DNA from: Rhodopseudomonas palustris | GTDB taxonomy: Bacteria; Pseudomonadota; Alphaproteobacteria; Rhizobiales; Xanthobacteraceae | Direction of reading: 5' to 3' | NCBI RefSeq assembly: GCF_003226555.1 | Contig: NZ_QKQS01000013.1 | Location: 488,617-552,616, forward strand | Length of the DNA stretch: 64,000 nt | Shown here: positions 34,065 to 43,513 of the stretch, in pieces | Position numbering within the stretch: position 1 is the stretch's first letter | How the letters are laid out: each line of letters opens with the position of its first letter | Position numbers and translations under genes: made by a program | The notes under the pieces: model-generated | Told to the model about the DNA's origin: nothing | Database searches by the model: none | Seen by the model: the letters and a program-made list of their open reading frames with translations, nothing else

Positions 34065-34628
34065 TCACCGCGCCCGCGCCGCCTTTGCCCGCTGCAGCGC
34101 ATGCACCGCGATGGCGACGTGGATGCCGATCGCGATGGCGAGGGCGACGACGAGCTGCAACGTCGTGGCCGGGACGGTGACCACCGCGACCAGGCCGAAC
34201 GGGATGAACACAAGGACCGCGCTGGCGAGGCCGGGATTATAGCTGCGCAGATGCGCCGCCATGCCGAGATGGCTGAGGCCGTTGACCAGGATCAGCCAGG
34301 CTGCTGCGAGGCCCCAGCCGGGGTCGATGAAATAAGCGGCGTACAGCGCCGCCAGGTTGATGCCCCAGACGCCGGGCAGATTGATCAGCAGCACATCGCC
34401 CGTCGTCAGCGCCTCGACGCCGCCGAACACGCGGGCATTGACGAAACGGCGGAAGCGATCGCCGAGATGCTCCTCGACCTGGTGCAGCATGTAGATCGGC
34501 GACGCCAGGTAGATCAGCAACAGCGAAAGGTCACCGCCGGGGACGCCGAGCGGCAGCAGCAGGAGCAGCGCCACGCCCATGAACAGCGCGGCCGCGACCC
34601 AATGGGCTTCGAGATACGATCTGATCAT
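34065..34628 (-). CDS. HXXEE-domain membrane protein
   Basis: A 187-residue membrane protein with about five spans. The signature His49-Q-V-Glu52-Glu53 of the HXXEE family occurs in a predicted span or loop. The function is unknown; the conserved His and Glu suggest metal binding or hydrolysis. The ATG at 34628 is the first plausible start. A fragment similar to its last codons is found at 32219-32258, on the other side of the cupin-TetR-SnoaL module. Confidence 0.82.
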   Translation of the reverse strand: MIRSYLEAHWVAAALFMGVALLLLLPLGVPGGDLSLLLIYLASPIYMLHQVEEHLGDRFRRFVNARVFGGVEALTTGDVLLINLPGVWGINLAALYAAYFIDPGWGLAAAWLILVNGLSHLGMAAHLRSYNPGLASAVLVFIPFGLVAVVTVPATTLQLVVALAIAIGIHVAIAVHALQRAKAARAR

Positions 34629-34967
34629 GCGCGCACCGTGGCTGGTGAGACGGTGCGACGCTACACGCGATTACTTAACCGTGCGTGTCGGGGCCGGCTG
34701 GGGCGGCGTCATCGGCATCAGCGCGGAGCGCGTAGCCCCTGTGAGCGGAGCGATACCCGGGGAGCGGCGTGCGGATCTCCGCCCCTTATGCCGCTGCGCT
34801 GAAGCGGGCTACGGTCGTAGATCAAGCGTGTCCCGGGCAGCCCTCGCCAGAATCCGGGTTCGCTCGCTGGCGCGAGCGCCCGGAATGGCGATGGTTGGCC
34901 GTCTTGCGCTCGGCAGCCGAAACCGCGACACTCCGCGGCAACCATAAGCTTTGGGGGAAACCAGACG
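34629..34967. other. Intergenic region with a palindromic element, no gene seen
   Basis: A 339-base divergent gap between the HXXEE and nitroreductase genes. About 34730-34815 is an element with AGCCCCTGTGAGCGGAGCGATACCCGGGG and a distant GCTGCGCTGAAGCGGGCTAC, the same type as at 32130-32365. A GGGGG ribosome-like run lies before the nitroreductase start. No other signal was found. Confidence 0.55.
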
Positions 34968-35675
34968 ATGCACTACGACGACGTTGTTCTCGGCCGGCGC
35001 AGCATTCGCGGCTACAAGCCCGATCCCGTGCCGCGGGAATTGATCGAGGAGATCCTGACGCTGGCGATGCGGTCGCCGTCGTCGATGAACAGCCAGCCGT
35101 GGAATTTCCACGTCATCACCGGCGAGCCGCTGAATCGCATCCGCGCCGGCAACACCGAGCGCAACCTCGCCGGCATCCCGCACTCTCGCGAATTCCGCAT
35201 TGGCCAGCCGTTCGCCGGCGTGCACCGCGACCGCCAGGTGTTCGTCGCCAAGCAGCTGTTCAGCGCGATGGGGATCGCGCGCGACGACAAGGTGATGCGG
35301 CAGGACTGGGTGATGCGCGGCTTCCGCCAGTTCGACGCGCCGGTCTGCATCATCGTCACCTACGACCGCGCCCTCGACGGCAGCGACGACACCCCGTTCG
35401 ATTGCGGCGCCGTCACCAACGCGCTGGTCAACGCGGCGTGGTCGCGCGGGCTCGGTTGCGTCATCAACAGCCAGGGCATCATGCAGTCGCCGGTGGTGCG
35501 CGAACACGCCGGCATTCCCGACGATCAGGTGATCATGAAGGCGATCGCGCTCGGCTGGCCGGACGAGACGTTCCCGGCCAATGCGGTGGTGTCGGAACGC
35601 AAGCCGGTCGCCGAAGCGGCGCGGTTCGTCGGTTTCGACGACGCGCCGGCCGCGCGGGAAAAGCAGTCGGCGTAG
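34968..35675 (+). CDS. Nitroreductase-family flavoprotein
   Basis: A 235-residue nitroreductase. It has the flavin-binding RRSIRGYKPDPVP near residue 10, MRSPSSMNSQPWNFHVI near 34, and a closing helix-sheet part with LGCVINSQGIMQSP. These proteins use FMN and NAD(P)H to reduce nitro groups, quinones or similar substrates. Family length is normal. A purine-rich run GGGGGAAAC precedes the ATG at about 10 bases. It is on the opposite strand to its left neighbour and stands alone. Confidence 0.9.
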   Translation: MHYDDVVLGRRSIRGYKPDPVPRELIEEILTLAMRSPSSMNSQPWNFHVITGEPLNRIRAGNTERNLAGIPHSREFRIGQPFAGVHRDRQVFVAKQLFSAMGIARDDKVMRQDWVMRGFRQFDAPVCIIVTYDRALDGSDDTPFDCGAVTNALVNAAWSRGLGCVINSQGIMQSPVVREHAGIPDDQVIMKAIALGWPDETFPANAVVSERKPVAEAARFVGFDDAPAAREKQSA

Positions 35676-35689
35676 GCCGCAGTGGCCAG

Positions 35690-35895
35690 CCCGGGTGAGC
35701 AAAGCGACACCCGGGATTTCGTCACAGGGCCCCTCCCCGCATTGCGCTTCGCTGCATGCGGGCTCCCCCCATCACCACGCGTCATTCCGGGGCGACGGTC
35801 GCGCATCGCGCGAGCGTCGACCCGGAATCTCGGGATTCCGGGGTCGCGCGCCTACGGCACGCGCCCCGGAATGACGGTGCGACCAACACACCGCG
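35690..35895. repeat. Two interspersed elements in tandem
   Basis: First, 35690-35770, of the type AGCCCGGGTGAGCAAAGCGACACCCGGG with a GCATTGCGCTTCGCTGCATGCGGGCT right end. Second, 35782-35895, with outer arms GTCATTCCGGGG and CCCCGGAATGAC and inner CGGAATCT/CGGGATTCCGG arms. The second type also occurs at 43191-43317. Both are non-coding and fill the gap before yjbQ. Confidence 0.75.
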
Positions 35896-35949
35896 TCATC
35901 GCCCGCCTGCGCGGGGATGACCTTCGACGTGAACCTCGTGGCGATCGGG

Positions 35950-36369
<420 letters not shown>

Positions 36370-36438
36370 CGCGCGGTTCTCCTATTGCGCCTGATCGGTT
36401 GCGGCCAACCATGCGGCGGCCGCGGCGCGGCATCAAGC

Positions 36439-38409
36439 CTAGGCGAGCTGCCGCGCGCTGCGCCGCTCCTCGTCGAGGCCGGCGAGCCACGCCACCGCGT
36501 CGGCGGCGCGCATCGGGCGGCCGTACAGCCAGCCCTGGCCGTAGGAGCAGCCGAGCATGCGCAGCGTCTCCGCTTCGCCCTGGGTCTCGACGCCCTCGGC
36601 GATGATGCGGTGGCCGAGCGGCCGCGCCACCGCGGTGATCGCGGCGATCAGTTGCTGGTTCTGCGGATTGACGCTGACGCCGTGCACGAACGAGCGGTCG
36701 ATCTTGATGGTGTCGAGCGCGACGCTCATCAGGTTGGAGATCGACGAATGGCCGACGCCGAAATCGTCGATCGCCAGGCCAAAGCCGTGATGCTCGATGC
36801 GCTGCAGCTCGCGGGCGCACTGCTTGGGATCGAACAGCGCCTCCTCGGTGATCTCGATCTCGATCCGGCGTGGATCGACGCCGTGGCGCTGCGTCAGATC
36901 CATCAGGATCCTGGCCGGCGAGTGCAGCGTCAATTCGCGCGGCGAGACGTTGACCGCGACATTGACCGGCGGCGCGCCGCTGGCGTCGAGCGCGCGCAAG
37001 AATTCGCACGCCGCATTGCCGATGAACGACAGCAACCGGGCCGAGAGCTGCAGCCGGATCGCGGCGTGGATGATATCGGGCGGCGGGATCAGTCCGGCGA
37101 TCGGATGGCGCCAGCGCAGCAACGCTTCGAAGCCGGCGACCTGCCCGGTGGCGAGCACCACCTGCGGCTGGAATTCGAGGTGCAGCTCGCCCCGCGCGAG
37201 CGCGCCCGGCAGATCAGTGTCGATGCAGCGCTGCAGCAGGAACTCCTCCTGCATCCGGGCATCGAACAGCCGGATGCAGGCGCGGCCATCGTCCTTGGCC
37301 CGGTACAGCGCGGCGTCGGCGCGCGCGAACACGTCCTCGACGTCGACCGGGCCGCCCGGATGCACCGCGATGCCGATCGAGCAACTGATCGCCAGGGGCT
37401 GGCCGGCGACCCGCAGCGGCCGGGTCAGCGCGCCGCTCAGCCGGCGTGCGAGCGACAGGGCGCGCGCCGCGACGTCGTCGCCCTGCAGCACCACGATGAA
37501 CTCGTCGCCGCCGAGCCGCACCGGCAGATCGTGCGGCCCGCAGGACGCGCGCAAGAGCTCGGCCACCGCGGCGATCACCCGGTCGCCGACGTCGTGGCCG
37601 CGGGTGTCGTTGATGATCTTGAAGTTGTCGACGTCGAACAGCACGAAGGCGACGCCCTGCCCGGACTGACAGGCGGCCGCCGCGGCTTCGCGAAAGTGGC
37701 TGCGGTTGGCGAGCCCGGTGAGCGGATCAGCGCGCGCGATCTGCTCCAGCGCGCGGTTCGTGTTCAGCACTTCGCTGTTGGCGCTCGCCAGCGAATTGGC
37801 GAGATCGGTCGCCTCCAGTGCGGCCATCTGGCTGGCGGTGAACTCGCGCTCGCCACCGATCGCGGCGCGGAACAGCATGCCGGTCAGGAATAGCCCGTCG
37901 AGCGCGATGATGTAGTCCGAGCCGTTGCCGGACAACATGATCCGGACCAGCGTCGCCGCCATCACCGGCATCGCGAAAGCGAGCGCGACGCGGGCATAGG
38001 ACGCGCTCTGAATGATCGCGCCGGTGGCGGTGCCGACCATGATGAAGGTGATGTAATCGATGCCCTGCTGGGCGCCGAACACACCGACCGCCGCCGGTAC
38101 GACGCACCAGAGCACTCCGCTGGCGAAGGCAAGTACGGTGAGATGATGCAGCACCCGATACGGCGCGGCGTCGACCGCTCCGGTCCTCGCCAGCCGCGCC
38201 ACCCACCAGGCGCGGAACAGCGCCAGCGCGATCGCGCCGCCGAGCCACCACAGGATCGGCGTCTCGCCGCTCTCCCGATACAGCAGCGCTGCCAGCGACA
38301 ACGCGATCACGACGTTGGAGAGCAATGTCAGCCAGACATTGCGCAGCGCCGTGCGGGCCTGGGCCTTGGCGAGAGCGATCGCCCTGAAGCTGCTGTCGGC
38401 TCGGATCAT
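36439..38409 (-). CDS. Membrane GGDEF-EAL cyclic-di-GMP protein
   Basis: A 656-residue protein. Residues 25-200 hold about six membrane spans, a MASE-like sensor region. The diguanylate cyclase domain has the intact GGDEF motif at 300-304. The inhibitory RxxD site that usually precedes it is absent (GPHD instead). The phosphodiesterase domain has EAL at 428-430 (EALLRWRHP), with NVSPREL, EIEITEE and DDFGVGHSS all in place, so hydrolysis is likely. Both activities are possible; the balance cannot be read. The ATG at 38409 has no strong ribosome site; an ATG 17 codons earlier is possible. It lies downstream of no clear partner. Confidence 0.92.
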   Translation of the reverse strand: MIRADSSFRAIALAKAQARTALRNVWLTLLSNVVIALSLAALLYRESGETPILWWLGGAIALALFRAWWVARLARTGAVDAAPYRVLHHLTVLAFASGVLWCVVPAAVGVFGAQQGIDYITFIMVGTATGAIIQSASYARVALAFAMPVMAATLVRIMLSGNGSDYIIALDGLFLTGMLFRAAIGGEREFTASQMAALEATDLANSLASANSEVLNTNRALEQIARADPLTGLANRSHFREAAAAACQSGQGVAFVLFDVDNFKIINDTRGHDVGDRVIAAVAELLRASCGPHDLPVRLGGDEFIVVLQGDDVAARALSLARRLSGALTRPLRVAGQPLAISCSIGIAVHPGGPVDVEDVFARADAALYRAKDDGRACIRLFDARMQEEFLLQRCIDTDLPGALARGELHLEFQPQVVLATGQVAGFEALLRWRHPIAGLIPPPDIIHAAIRLQLSARLLSFIGNAACEFLRALDASGAPPVNVAVNVSPRELTLHSPARILMDLTQRHGVDPRRIEIEITEEALFDPKQCARELQRIEHHGFGLAIDDFGVGHSSISNLMSVALDTIKIDRSFVHGVSVNPQNQQLIAAITAVARPLGHRIIAEGVETQGEAETLRMLGCSYGQGWLYGRPMRAADAVAWLAGLDEERRSARQLA

Positions 38410-38589
38410 GAAATCAATCGATCGGTGCTGGAAAATGCCGCTGCTGTTCGGAGCAGCCAATCAACCAGAGGCCGTTTAACATCGGCTTTGCACGCAGCGG
38501 TAAAATGACCGCGCCGTGATAATCCGAACCGATTGGTTTCCTGATCGCAAAGATGTCCGACGCCATCGCAAATGCGACGGAGTGGCGAA

Positions 38590-39921
38590 CTAACCGCCCT
38601 TGGCGGCGCGCAGCTTGGCCCAATAATCGAGGCGCTTGCGGATCTCGCGCTCGAAGCCGCGGTCGGGCGGATCGTAGAAGGTCTGGCGGCCGAGCGCGTC
38701 GGGGAAGTAGTTCTGGCCGGAGAAGCCTTCGGGCGTGTCGTGGTCGTACTGATAGCCGGAGCCGTAGCCTTCCGACTTCATCAAGCCGGTCGGCGCGTTG
38801 AGGATGTGCTTGGGCGGCAGCAGCGAGCCGGCGCGCTTCGCCGTCGCCATCGCGGCCTTGTAGGCGGTGTAGGCGGCGTTGGATTTCGGCGCGGTGGCCA
38901 GATAGATCACCGCCTGCGCGATCGCCAGCTCGCCCTCCGGGCTGCCGAGGAAGTCGTAGGCGTCCTTGGCGGCGTTGCAGATCACCAGCGCCTGCGGATC
39001 GGCCAGACCAATATCCTCGACCGCCATCCGCACCACACGGCGCGCCAGGAACAGCGGGTCTTCTCCGGCGTCGAACATCCGGCACAGATAGTACAGCGCG
39101 GCGTCCGGATCGGAGCCGCGCACCGATTTATGCAGCGCCGAGATCAGATTGTAGTGGCCGTCGGCGCTCTTGTCGTAGATCGGCGCGCGGCGCTGCAGGA
39201 TGTCCTGCAACTGCGCGGCGTTGAACACTTCGCCGGCGCGCGCCGAGCGCCACACCTCTTCGGCCAGCGTCAGCGAAGCACGGCCGTCGCCGTCGGCCAT
39301 CCGCGCCAGCACCGCCCGCGCCTCGGCGTCGAGCGGCAGCTTCTTGCCTTCGACGTCTTCCGCATGAGCAAACAGTCGTTCGATCGCCGCGGCATCGAGC
39401 GAGCGAAACACCAGCACGCGCGCCCGCGACAGCAGCGCCGCGTTGAGTTCGAACGACGGGTTCTCGGTGGTGGCGCCGACCATCACCACGGTGCCGTCTT
39501 CCATCACGGGCAGAAACGAGTCCTGCTGCGCCTTGTTGAAGCGGTGCACCTCGTCGACGAACAGCAGCGTGCCTTTGCCCATCTCGCGGCGCGCACGGGC
39601 GGCGTCGAACACCTTCTTCAGATCGGCGACGCCGGAGAACACCGCGGAGATCTGCTCGAACTGCAGCTCCGTGGCGTCGGCGAGCAGCCGCGCCACGGTG
39701 GTCTTGCCGGTGCCCGGCGGGCCCCAGAACACCAGCGAGCCGAGCGTCCGGGTCTCCAGCATCCGGGTCAGCGCGCCGTCGGGGCCGACGATGTGATCCT
39801 GGCCGACGACCTCGGCGAGCGTGCGCGGCCGCAGCCGATCCGGCAGCGGACGCGGCGCCTCGCGCTCGAGGCCAGCGGCCGCGAAGAGATTGTCGCTCTG
39901 CTGAGGACGCTTTGGACTCAC
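38590..39921 (-). CDS. rarA: RarA/MgsA replication-associated recombination ATPase
   Basis: A 443-residue AAA+ ATPase of the RarA/WRNIP1/MgsA family, which acts at stalled replication forks with DNA polymerase clamp and SSB. Walker A is GPPGTGKTT at 67-75, Walker B LLFVDEVHRF with D123-E124, and a sensor stretch MVGATTENPSFELN. The C-terminal tetramerisation region follows (KSVRGSDPDAALYYLCRMFDAGEDP). The start is GTG at 39921 with GGGGA upstream; ATG would come much later. In relatives rarA lies beside rluC, but here about 11 kb of accessory DNA separates them. Confidence 0.95.
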   Translation of the reverse strand: MSPKRPQQSDNLFAAAGLEREAPRPLPDRLRPRTLAEVVGQDHIVGPDGALTRMLETRTLGSLVFWGPPGTGKTTVARLLADATELQFEQISAVFSGVADLKKVFDAARARREMGKGTLLFVDEVHRFNKAQQDSFLPVMEDGTVVMVGATTENPSFELNAALLSRARVLVFRSLDAAAIERLFAHAEDVEGKKLPLDAEARAVLARMADGDGRASLTLAEEVWRSARAGEVFNAAQLQDILQRRAPIYDKSADGHYNLISALHKSVRGSDPDAALYYLCRMFDAGEDPLFLARRVVRMAVEDIGLADPQALVICNAAKDAYDFLGSPEGELAIAQAVIYLATAPKSNAAYTAYKAAMATAKRAGSLLPPKHILNAPTGLMKSEGYGSGYQYDHDTPEGFSGQNYFPDALGRQTFYDPPDRGFEREIRKRLDYWAKLRAAKGG

Positions 39922-39946
39922 GATGCGTCCCCGAGCACGGCCTGCT

Positions 39947-40114
39947 CCTTCTCCCCGCGCGCGGGGAGAAGGCTGGGATGAGGGGGCGTCTCGACGCAGC
40001 CGAGCGGTGCGGCTGTGACGAAATACAAAAGCTCGGCCGTGTGGAGGCGCCCCCTCACCCGACCGGCATCGCTAACGCGACGCCGGTCGACCTCTCCCCG
40101 CGCGCGGGGAGAGG
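39947..40114. repeat. Two copies of the CTCCCCGCGCGCGGGGAG palindrome
   Basis: Copy 1 at 39947-39972 (arms CCTTCTCCCC), copy 2 at 40091-40114, identical to the one at 5843-5866 (arms CCTCTCCCC). They lie 120 bases apart in the rarA-protease gap and could fold separately or as a pair. Confidence 0.8.
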
Positions 40115-40159
40115 TGAAGGCGCGCGCGGTGCCTGGAAGCATCAGCGGGTCGCCGCTGC

Positions 40160-41551
40160 TCATCCGCCGAGCGTGACTTGGATCTGCTGGCCGCCGCGGA
40201 CCAGCATGATGCGCCACAGCCGCGGCGACTGGCCGGCGATGCGCTCGAGGTCACTGGTCTTGGCGATCCGGCTGTTGTTGACCGCGACGATGATGTCGCC
40301 CTTCTGGAAGCCGACATTGGCCGCGGTGCTGTCGTCGGCAAGATCGGTGACGACCACGCCCTCGACGCTCGGATCGAGCCGCATCTCGTCGGCGATCGCC
40401 GGCGAGATGTTGGCGACCTTGGCCCCCTTGAACGGCGAGCGCGAGGTAATCACCATCTCGTCGCGACCGGTGTCCGGCGCGGTCTCGAGCGGAATCGACA
40501 GCTTCACCGGCTTGCCGTTGCGCTGCACGTCGATTTGCGCGGCGCCGCCGAGCGGCCGAGTGGCGAACCGGTAGTCGAACGCGTTGGGATCGTCGATCGC
40601 GAAACCGTCGATCGACACGATCAGGTCCGACAGCTTCAGCCCTGCCCGCTCCGCCGGGCTGCCCTTGGTGACGCTGGCGACCAGCGCGCCGCCGGGCCGC
40701 TTCAGGCCGAGGGTTTCGGCGATCTCCGGCGTCACCGCCTGCAGCCGCGCGCCGAGCCACGGCCGCTTCACCGCCTTGCCGCCGCTCTTGGCGGAGGCGA
40801 CCACCACCCGCACCATGTTGGCTGGGATGGCGAAGCCGATGCCCTGCGAGCCGCCGGAGCGCGAGAAGATCGCGGTGTTGATGCCGACCAGCTTGCCGGT
40901 CATGTCGACCAGCGCACCGCCGGAATTGCCCGGGTTGATCGCCGCATCGGTCTGAATGAAGAACTGATAGTCGGTGATGCCGACCTGGGTGCGCGCCAGC
41001 GCCGAGACGATGCCGTGGGTCACGGTCTGGCCGACGCCGAACGGATTGCCGACCGCCATCACCAGATCGCCGACCATCAGGTCGTCGGAATTGGCGAAGT
41101 CGAGCGTCGGGAATTTCTCCTTGGTGTCCTTCAGCCGCAGCACCGCCAGATCGGTGCGGCTATCCTTGAGCACGATCTCGGCCTCGAACTCGCGCTTGTC
41201 GGCGAGCGCCACCTTGACCTGATCGGCGCCCTCGATGACGTGGTTGTTGGTGACGACGAGGCCCGAGGCGTCGACCATCACGCCCGAGCCGAGCGAGCGC
41301 TGGATCTGCTCGGGCTGACCGGGCACGCCGAAGAACCGGCGGAAGATCGGATCCTCCAGCAGCGGATTGCGATTCTGCACCACCTTGGCAGCATAGACGT
41401 TCACCACCGCCGGCTGCACATGCTGCACGATCGGCGCGTAGCTCAGACGGATCTCCGCCTGCGACGACGGCAGCCGCCGCTCCTGCGCCGCGAGCGGCGT
41501 GGTGACGGCGAGCGACAGACACAGGATGGTCAACGTGCGAATCGGGTTCAT
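40160..41551 (-). CDS. HtrA/DegP-type periplasmic serine protease
   Basis: A 463-residue DegQ/DegS-like protease. Residues 1-22 are a signal peptide (ending PLAAQ). The catalytic triad is His104 (TNNHVI), Asp134 (SRTDLAVL) and Ser210 (NPGNSGG). Two PDZ domains follow, about 265-355 and 370-460. It degrades or refolds misfolded proteins in the periplasm. DegP, DegQ and similar two-PDZ proteins cannot be told apart from this alone. The ATG at 41551 fits the signal peptide although the ribosome site is weak. rarA begins 238 bases downstream. Confidence 0.94.
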   Translation of the reverse strand: MNPIRTLTILCLSLAVTTPLAAQERRLPSSQAEIRLSYAPIVQHVQPAVVNVYAAKVVQNRNPLLEDPIFRRFFGVPGQPEQIQRSLGSGVMVDASGLVVTNNHVIEGADQVKVALADKREFEAEIVLKDSRTDLAVLRLKDTKEKFPTLDFANSDDLMVGDLVMAVGNPFGVGQTVTHGIVSALARTQVGITDYQFFIQTDAAINPGNSGGALVDMTGKLVGINTAIFSRSGGSQGIGFAIPANMVRVVVASAKSGGKAVKRPWLGARLQAVTPEIAETLGLKRPGGALVASVTKGSPAERAGLKLSDLIVSIDGFAIDDPNAFDYRFATRPLGGAAQIDVQRNGKPVKLSIPLETAPDTGRDEMVITSRSPFKGAKVANISPAIADEMRLDPSVEGVVVTDLADDSTAANVGFQKGDIIVAVNNSRIAKTSDLERIAGQSPRLWRIMLVRGGQQIQVTLGG

Positions 41552-41633
41552 GCGGGAATCCGTTACAGGGGCATCAAGGGCGCAGCAGATATAGTCCGCC
41601 GGCCAGGCCAGGAGAAGGAAAAGCGGCCGGCGC

Positions 41634-42023
41634 TCAAGCCGGCTCAGCCTCGGCGGTTTCAGGTGTCGATTCGGCTGCGAGCGGAGCCGGTTGCTGCTGG
41701 CGGACGCGATGTTCCTCGGCCCAGCGTTTCAGAGCGTCGATCACCGGGCGCAGGCTCTCGCCGATCTCCGACAGCTCGTATTCGACCCGCGGCGGCACCT
41801 CGGCGAAGACTTCGCGCCGAATGAGGCCGTCTTCTTCGAGAGCTCGCAGCTGCTTGGTCAGCATCCGCTGGGTGACGCCCGGCATCCGCCGGCGCAATTC
41901 GCCGAACCGCAGCCGGCCGCTCTGCAAGTGGAACAGGATCACGCCCTTCCACTTGCCGTCGATCAGATCGAGCGTGGCTTCGACCGGACAGCCCGGCGCA
42001 CAGGCAATATCGCGACGCTTCAT
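41634..42023 (-). CDS. HxlR-family winged-helix regulator
   Basis: A 129-residue HxlR/DUF24 regulator. Cys8 and Cys12 lie just before the winged helix ([19 protein letters not shown]). In homologues such as YodB and HypR an N-terminal cysteine senses electrophiles or disulfide stress. The wing and recognition helix read [29 protein letters not shown]. It is divergent from a quinone-reductase-like gene with 129 bases between the starts, typical of HxlR control of such genes. The ATG at 42023 is the only start that leaves the cysteine near the end. The frame continues upstream but antisense to the reductase gene. Confidence 0.92.
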   Translation of the reverse strand: MKRRDIACAPGCPVEATLDLIDGKWKGVILFHLQSGRLRFGELRRRMPGVTQRMLTKQLRALEEDGLIRREVFAEVPPRVEYELSEIGESLRPVIDALKRWAEEHRVRQQQPAPLAAESTPETAEAEPA

Positions 42024-42053
42024 ACGAAGTGATCCAATAGTATCCGATCGGTG

Positions 42054-42092
42054 ACTATATCCCCTAATTGACAGTACTTGCAATATCGGTAC
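42054..42092. promoter_or_regulatory. Divergent promoter/operator region of the HxlR and reductase genes
   Basis: For the minus-strand regulator: a -10 TATAGT at 42059-42054 and a -35 TTGCAA at 42083-42078, 18 bases apart. On the plus strand TTGACA at 42068-42073 is a perfect -35, although no good -10 follows. Between them, GTAC at 42074-42077 and GTAC at 42089-42092 form a dyad with 11 bases between, reading TAC...GTA as in YodB-type operators. An HxlR dimer bound there would block both promoters. Confidence 0.55.
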
Positions 42093-42152
42093 GTCAGGGC
42101 GACTTTGCGCGCCCAGCCTGGCGCGCGAAGACGCCCCTGAACGGAGACCATC

Positions 42153-43172
42153 ATGAAAGCTGTCGGATACACCAAGAGCCTGCCGATCGACGATCCGGAC
42201 GCGCTGCTCGATTTCGAGCTCGAAAGGCCCGAGCCGGGGCCGCGCGACCTGCGGGTTGCGGTGAAGGCGATCTCGGTCAATCCGGTCGACACCAAGGTCC
42301 GCAAGCGCGCCGCGCCGCCGGCCGGCGAACACAAGATCCTCGGCTACGACGCTGCCGGCGTGGTCGAGGCGGTCGGTGCCGAGGTGACGCTGTTCCGGCC
42401 GGGCGACGAGGTGTTCTACGCCGGCTCGATCCAGCGGCCGGGCACCAACGCCGAATTCCATCTGGTCGACGAGCGCATCGTCGGCCGCAAGCCGAAGACG
42501 CTGGGCTTTGCCGAGGCCGCAGCATTGCCGCTGACCTCGATCACCGCCTGGGAACTGCTGTTCGACCGGCTCGGCGGGCGGCCGAGCAAGGCGTTCGATC
42601 CGCGCACGTTGCTGATTGTCGGCGGCGCCGGCGGAGTCGGGTCGATCCTGATCCAGCTCGCCCGCCGCCTCACCGGCCTCAGCATCATCGCGACGGCGTC
42701 GCGGCCGGAGACGACGCAATGGTGCCTCGACCTCGGCGCGCACGCGGTGATCGATCACAGTCAGCCGATGAAGCCGCAGGTCGACGCGCTGAAGCTGCCA
42801 CAGGTTTCGCTGATCGCCAGCCTCACCAACACCGACCAGCACTACCAGCAGCTCGTCGACATCCTCGCCCCGCAAGGCAAGATCGGCCTGATCGACGACC
42901 CGGTGCAGCCGATCAATCCGATGCTGCTGAAGGGCAAATCAGCCTCGCTACATTGGGAAGCGATGTTCGCACGCTCGACCTTCGAGACCGCCGACATGAT
43001 CGCGCAACACGATCTGCTCGACGAAGTCGCCGGCCTGATCGATTCCGGCGTGCTGCGCACCACGCAGGATCAGACCTACGGCACGATCAACGCCACCAAC
43101 CTGAAACGCGCCCACGCGCTGATCGAAAGCGGCAAGGCGAAGGGCAAGGTCGTGCTGGAGGGTTGGGGCTAG
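42153..43172 (+). CDS. Zinc-independent MDR-type quinone/alkene reductase
   Basis: A 339-residue medium-chain dehydrogenase/reductase of the quinone oxidoreductase group. The N-terminal GroES-like part has [15 protein letters not shown] and [12 protein letters not shown]. The Rossmann part has [17 protein letters not shown] near 152. The catalytic-zinc ligands of alcohol dehydrogenases are missing, so it is a zinc-independent NAD(P)H reductase of quinones or activated alkenes. Its divergent HxlR regulator fits a response to quinones or electrophiles. A GGAG lies before the ATG. It is followed by repeats, not by another gene on this strand. Confidence 0.9.
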   Translation: MKAVGYTKSLPIDDPDALLDFELERPEPGPRDLRVAVKAISVNPVDTKVRKRAAPPAGEHKILGYDAAGVVEAVGAEVTLFRPGDEVFYAGSIQRPGTNAEFHLVDERIVGRKPKTLGFAEAAALPLTSITAWELLFDRLGGRPSKAFDPRTLLIVGGAGGVGSILIQLARRLTGLSIIATASRPETTQWCLDLGAHAVIDHSQPMKPQVDALKLPQVSLIASLTNTDQHYQQLVDILAPQGKIGLIDDPVQPINPMLLKGKSASLHWEAMFARSTFETADMIAQHDLLDEVAGLIDSGVLRTTQDQTYGTINATNLKRAHALIESGKAKGKVVLEGWG

Positions 43173-43190
43173 TCGGCCCCCTCTCCGCGA

Positions 43191-43447
43191 GTCATTCCGG
43201 GGCGCGCGCAAAGCTCGCGAACCCGGAATCTCTGCCTCGCACAGCAGCGTGAATTGAATCGCAGACCATCTCGAGATTCCGGGTTCGCTCGCTGCGCGAG
43301 CGCCCCGGAATGACGGAACAAGTAATAGGCCGCGGGTTCAACTCCAAATGACCACGTCATCGCCCGACTTGATCGGGCGACCCAGTATTCCAGGGAGTTC
43401 GTGATGAGTCGCTGACGCTCTGGGATACTGGGTCCCCCGCATGACGG
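43191..43447. repeat. Two interspersed elements after the reductase gene
   Basis: Element A, 43191-43317, has outer arms GTCATTCCGGGGCG and CGCCCCGGAATGAC, with GGTTCGC/GCGAACC and GGAATCTC/GAGATTCC inner arms, as at 35782-35895. Element B, 43363-43447, has GTCATCGCCCG, CGGGCGACCCAGTATTCC and GGGATACTGGGTCCCCCGCATGAC; its close relative is at 47509-47607. The region up to 43513 has no gene. Confidence 0.8.
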
Positions 43448-43513
43448 CATCGCGTGTGGAGATGCTGCGCACCAAACGCGAGCGTTTCACAAACGGGGCG
43501 CGGCCCCCGCCCC

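Noticed and set aside
32130..35930. Insertion-sequence ends or CRISPR repeats among the repeated palindromes
   Set aside because: No transposase remnant, no regular spacing with unique spacers, no target duplications; they are better explained as interspersed palindromic elements.
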